From Verrucomicrobium spinosum DSM 4136 = JCM 18804 (GTDB lineage Bacteria; Verrucomicrobiota; Verrucomicrobiia; Verrucomicrobiales; Verrucomicrobiaceae): a DNA stretch of 64,000 nucleotides. The stretch lies in NCBI RefSeq assembly GCF_000172155.1, contig NZ_ABIZ01000001.1, forward strand, positions 5,303,105-5,367,104, in the 5' to 3' direction. The notes below the pieces were generated by a model. It searched no databases, was not told the origin of the DNA, and worked only from the letters and a program-made list of their open reading frames with translations. Position numbers and translations under genes: made by a program. Of this stretch, positions 62,901-64,000 are shown piece by piece (within the stretch, counting starts at the first letter, position 1; the number at the start of each line of letters is the position of its first letter).

Positions 62901-63726
62901 CAAAACGTCGCACCAGCATCTCCGCCCCCTCCGTCTGCAGGCAGATCCGCCCCTCAGCAGGCTTGCACTCCAGCGCCTCATTCACCTCCACGCCGTTCAC
63001 ATAGTAGGTCAACTTGTCCCCCTCGGCGACCACCTCCATCCGGGTCCATTCATGGAACTTGGACTGTACATCGTTTTTCCCATAGAATCCCGCCTTGTCT
63101 GCCCAGTCCGGGTCGCGCTTCGCCCAGTTCAGCCGCTTCGGTTTTCCGTCGGTGCCCATGGGCAGCTTCTCTGAACCTCGCTGCCAGACCAGCTCTCCAT
63201 CGCGATCTTTGACAAACTCACCAGTCATCGTGGTGGGCACCGGCGTGCCGTCTTCAGTCTTGCCGGGAAGCACCAGGATGTCACCCGTGCCACCCTCGAT
63301 GATCTGGGCCTCTATGCTCGCCAGCCAGGTGCCGCCCACCGAACCTTCGGGTCCATGCCCATGCACCAGCACCCCGTTGTCGCGCGCCTTGTTTTCCCTC
63401 GAACCCATGGTCGGCCCTGGAAACTTGTACTCTATCACCAGGTGATAGTCCTTGTAGTCCGCCTTGGTGGCCAGATAACCAAAGCCGCGGCCGCTAATTT
63501 TGAGTTGCCCTTCCTCGCCGAACGTCCAGATCTGCTCCGGAGAGTCCTTGAGCGTCTGCTTCTGACTGACGAAGTAAGTCACCCCTGCGGACTTGATGGA
63601 CTGCAGGAGATCCACTTTGGCCGTGGGCACCTCCGCTCCGTGAAGCAACGGACTTAGGGGGGTCAAGGCAATCAAGCACGCGGCTGGAAAATGACGGAAG
63701 ATCATGGCGGCAGGAATACGCATCAT
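59947..63726 (-). CDS. Giant exported PVC-type protein: DUF1080, PQQ-dehydrogenase-like propeller, HEAT, cytochrome c
   Basis: 1259 residues with a signal peptide ('FPAACLIALTPLSPLLHGAE'). Domains: DUF1080 at about 45-285 ('YKDYHLVIEYKFPGPTMGSR', 'HGPEGSVGGTWLASIEAQII'); the TIGR02604-type propeller at about 315-690 ('GSYEVELVAAEPLVRDPVEV', 'LYDDDGDGTYDRAVTF', 'YVCDIYRRYIDHARFFPEEF'); HEAT-like helices at about 715-1100; and a TIGR02603-type cytochrome c with 'CMVCHKVKGEGMDVGPDITD' near 1140, ending 'MADLLAFLKGEGK'. It is the sister of the 37177-41559 protein but lacks the LamG domain. DUF1080 proteins include 3-keto-glucoside hydrolases, so hydrolysis and oxidation of sugars in the periplasm is a fair inference. 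Convergent with the three-gene cassette. Confidence 0.9.
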   Translation of the reverse strand: MMRIPAAMIFRHFPAACLIALTPLSPLLHGAEVPTAKVDLLQSIKSAGVTYFVSQKQTLKDSPEQIWTFGEEGQLKISGRGFGYLATKADYKDYHLVIEYKFPGPTMGSRENKARDNGVLVHGHGPEGSVGGTWLASIEAQIIEGGTGDILVLPGKTEDGTPVPTTMTGEFVKDRDGELVWQRGSEKLPMGTDGKPKRLNWAKRDPDWADKAGFYGKNDVQSKFHEWTRMEVVAEGDKLTYYVNGVEVNEALECKPAEGRICLQTEGAEMLVRRFELHPLGKFKETWNPASASGGTNVPVRKSRESAWSPEETRKSIELDGSYEVELVAAEPLVRDPVEVCWDAQGRMFVADMIDYPLGAGPGKPPLSRIQCLYDDDGDGTYDRAVTFAPEMDHVQGLAPCRDGLIATTRTQILFLRDTNGDGVADERKPLVEGFNPNHSQLQVSSPRWGLDGNLYFNNGLDTKEIYPAESPESKLNFTRTNLKWNPVTGRLKPTSGYGQFGASFDDWGRHFFCSNRNPVMFAVMPYEAVMRNPNAGISSGAEDVGPFGAETRVYPLMLSHTTADAHAGTHTAACGLGVYRGDLMPELRGEIFVPDPTGQLMVRYHPEPKGASFKATRVGEHTEFFRSRDEWCRPVNVTTGPDGAMYVCDIYRRYIDHARFFPEEFTKTHDMRQGENEGRIWRVVPKGAKGKLRKITAAPTDVAGLVAWLAHENAWQRETAQRVLLEKKTEDLKGYWDAVAKQQPTELFRLHVLAINEVSLSSRAHGLGVPASDSGSGAMQNALHLDEKASPRLQEVSSAFIVPMIDEVTLAPEAMNRVEVDARAAFMQILMGGQSFGARAADAARFAGDVWINRAVLASSKDEAGKVLSEVLRGHLAASYSVESADFIRALASASAADASADDFAASLAVLNKEPGKLLWWKPAVLQGLSEGLPKSGRKLGVGTLAELAAKAPAPYQAAAKEINALLSEVDRVMVDGTAPVEQRLAVLPLLAQRSWDKAEPVLRMLLAEGQPEAVRTAALPVLKKYGAQKISTLLYELLPRLGPTAKREVVAMLTGNGKTVQDFFERIERGEVSKGLVDAETRWRYLHTGSKPLRELAERLFGRPSEDRAAVIASYKDCISMQGDAAKGKIVFMTVCMVCHKVKGEGMDVGPDITDVKLKEKEALLSDILDPNRMVEARWSAYQIDTREGRIVSGLIASESADAVTVKMAGGITEVLPRGSISKMKSLDASLMPVGLEGGISKEQMADLLAFLKGEGK

Positions 63727-64000
63727 GCGACAAGAGTATTACTATTTCCGCTACAAGGTGCTCGCCGGCTCCCCTCACCGCAAGCCATTTAAGCCCCGCA
63801 TCCCTCTATTTACAAGGAATCAGGCATATTAGTACCAGTCCCAACGCCTCCCCCACCCCCGCAAGAATATCACCCAACATGATCTTTTTATAACACCACC
63901 CCTCACCCCCTTCCTGACTCTCTCACTGGCCCACGCTATGCACAGCATCCTCTCAAGCGTTTGATGATGGTATGGTGCCCCCCCGGCCCTCCCACACTTC
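63727..64000. other. Unassigned right edge of the window
   Basis: About 270 bases of lower GC upstream of the divergently read giant gene. It may hold that gene's promoter. No frame at the very end can be supported as a gene. Confidence 0.4.

Overview
The window looks like chromosomal DNA of a Verrucomicrobiota bacterium, probably Verrucomicrobiales (Verrucomicrobium/Prosthecobacter/Roseimicrobium relatives). The reasons are protein families concentrated in Planctomycetota and Verrucomicrobiota: three DUF1552 proteins, one DUF1592-type cytochrome c protein, debris of DUF1501 and DUF1553 genes, and two giant PVC-type proteins combining DUF1080, a PQQ-dehydrogenase-like propeller, HEAT repeats and cytochrome c. 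Other support is the high GC content, the shortage of clear Shine-Dalgarno sites, and intergenic spaces rich in structured repeats. This placement is inference from family content; no rRNA gene is present.

Layout. 1-4.7 kb: a truncated beta-helix glycosidase-like gene, a frameshifted polyvalent-type kinase-like gene, tRNA-Ile2(CAU), a secreted toxin-like protein with a CPCC zinc-ribbon partner, tRNA-Phe, and HU. 4.8-11.1 kb: methyltransferase, DUF1552 protein, azurin-like copper protein, small secreted and membrane proteins, a fatty-acid-hydroxylase-like enzyme and a glycerophosphodiesterase. 11.2-21.5 kb: the ABC-F protein Uup, a heavy-metal efflux operon (His-rich protein, CzcC, CzcB, CzcA and a small exported partner), DUF3147 and PhoU. 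21.5-22.5 kb: a repeat-dense non-coding stretch. 22.5-30.7 kb: a second DUF1552 gene, a clan GH-A glycosidase, a sorbosone-dehydrogenase-like protein and a DUF1592-DUF1552 pair. 30.8-42.7 kb: a hydrolase, repeat-rich DNA with DUF1501/DUF1553 debris, an FAD oxidoreductase-methyltransferase-AraC group, a 1460-residue multidomain cytochrome, and the second frameshifted kinase-like gene. 42.9-49.9 kb: CocE-type hydrolase, a Fic gene between inverted repeats, fabV, a membrane protein, a gene-debris zone and a LuxR-type regulator. 49.9-63.7 kb: a glycosidase, two esterases, a LysE exporter, a run of small lipoproteins and membrane proteins of unknown function, a lipocalin, a VOC protein and a 1259-residue multidomain cytochrome.

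How it fits together. Most genes encode exported proteins for polysaccharide attack and periplasmic oxidation: glycosidases, DUF1080, PQQ-type propellers, cytochromes c and a blue copper protein. Metal resistance and envelope upkeep form the second theme. The observations most worth following are the toxin/CPCC pair between two tRNA genes, the two kinase-like paralogues that share the same -1 frame break, the Fic gene framed by inverted repeats, a three-gene membrane cassette with paralogous ends at 58.6-59.9 kb, and a hairpin repeat family with a compensatory base change.
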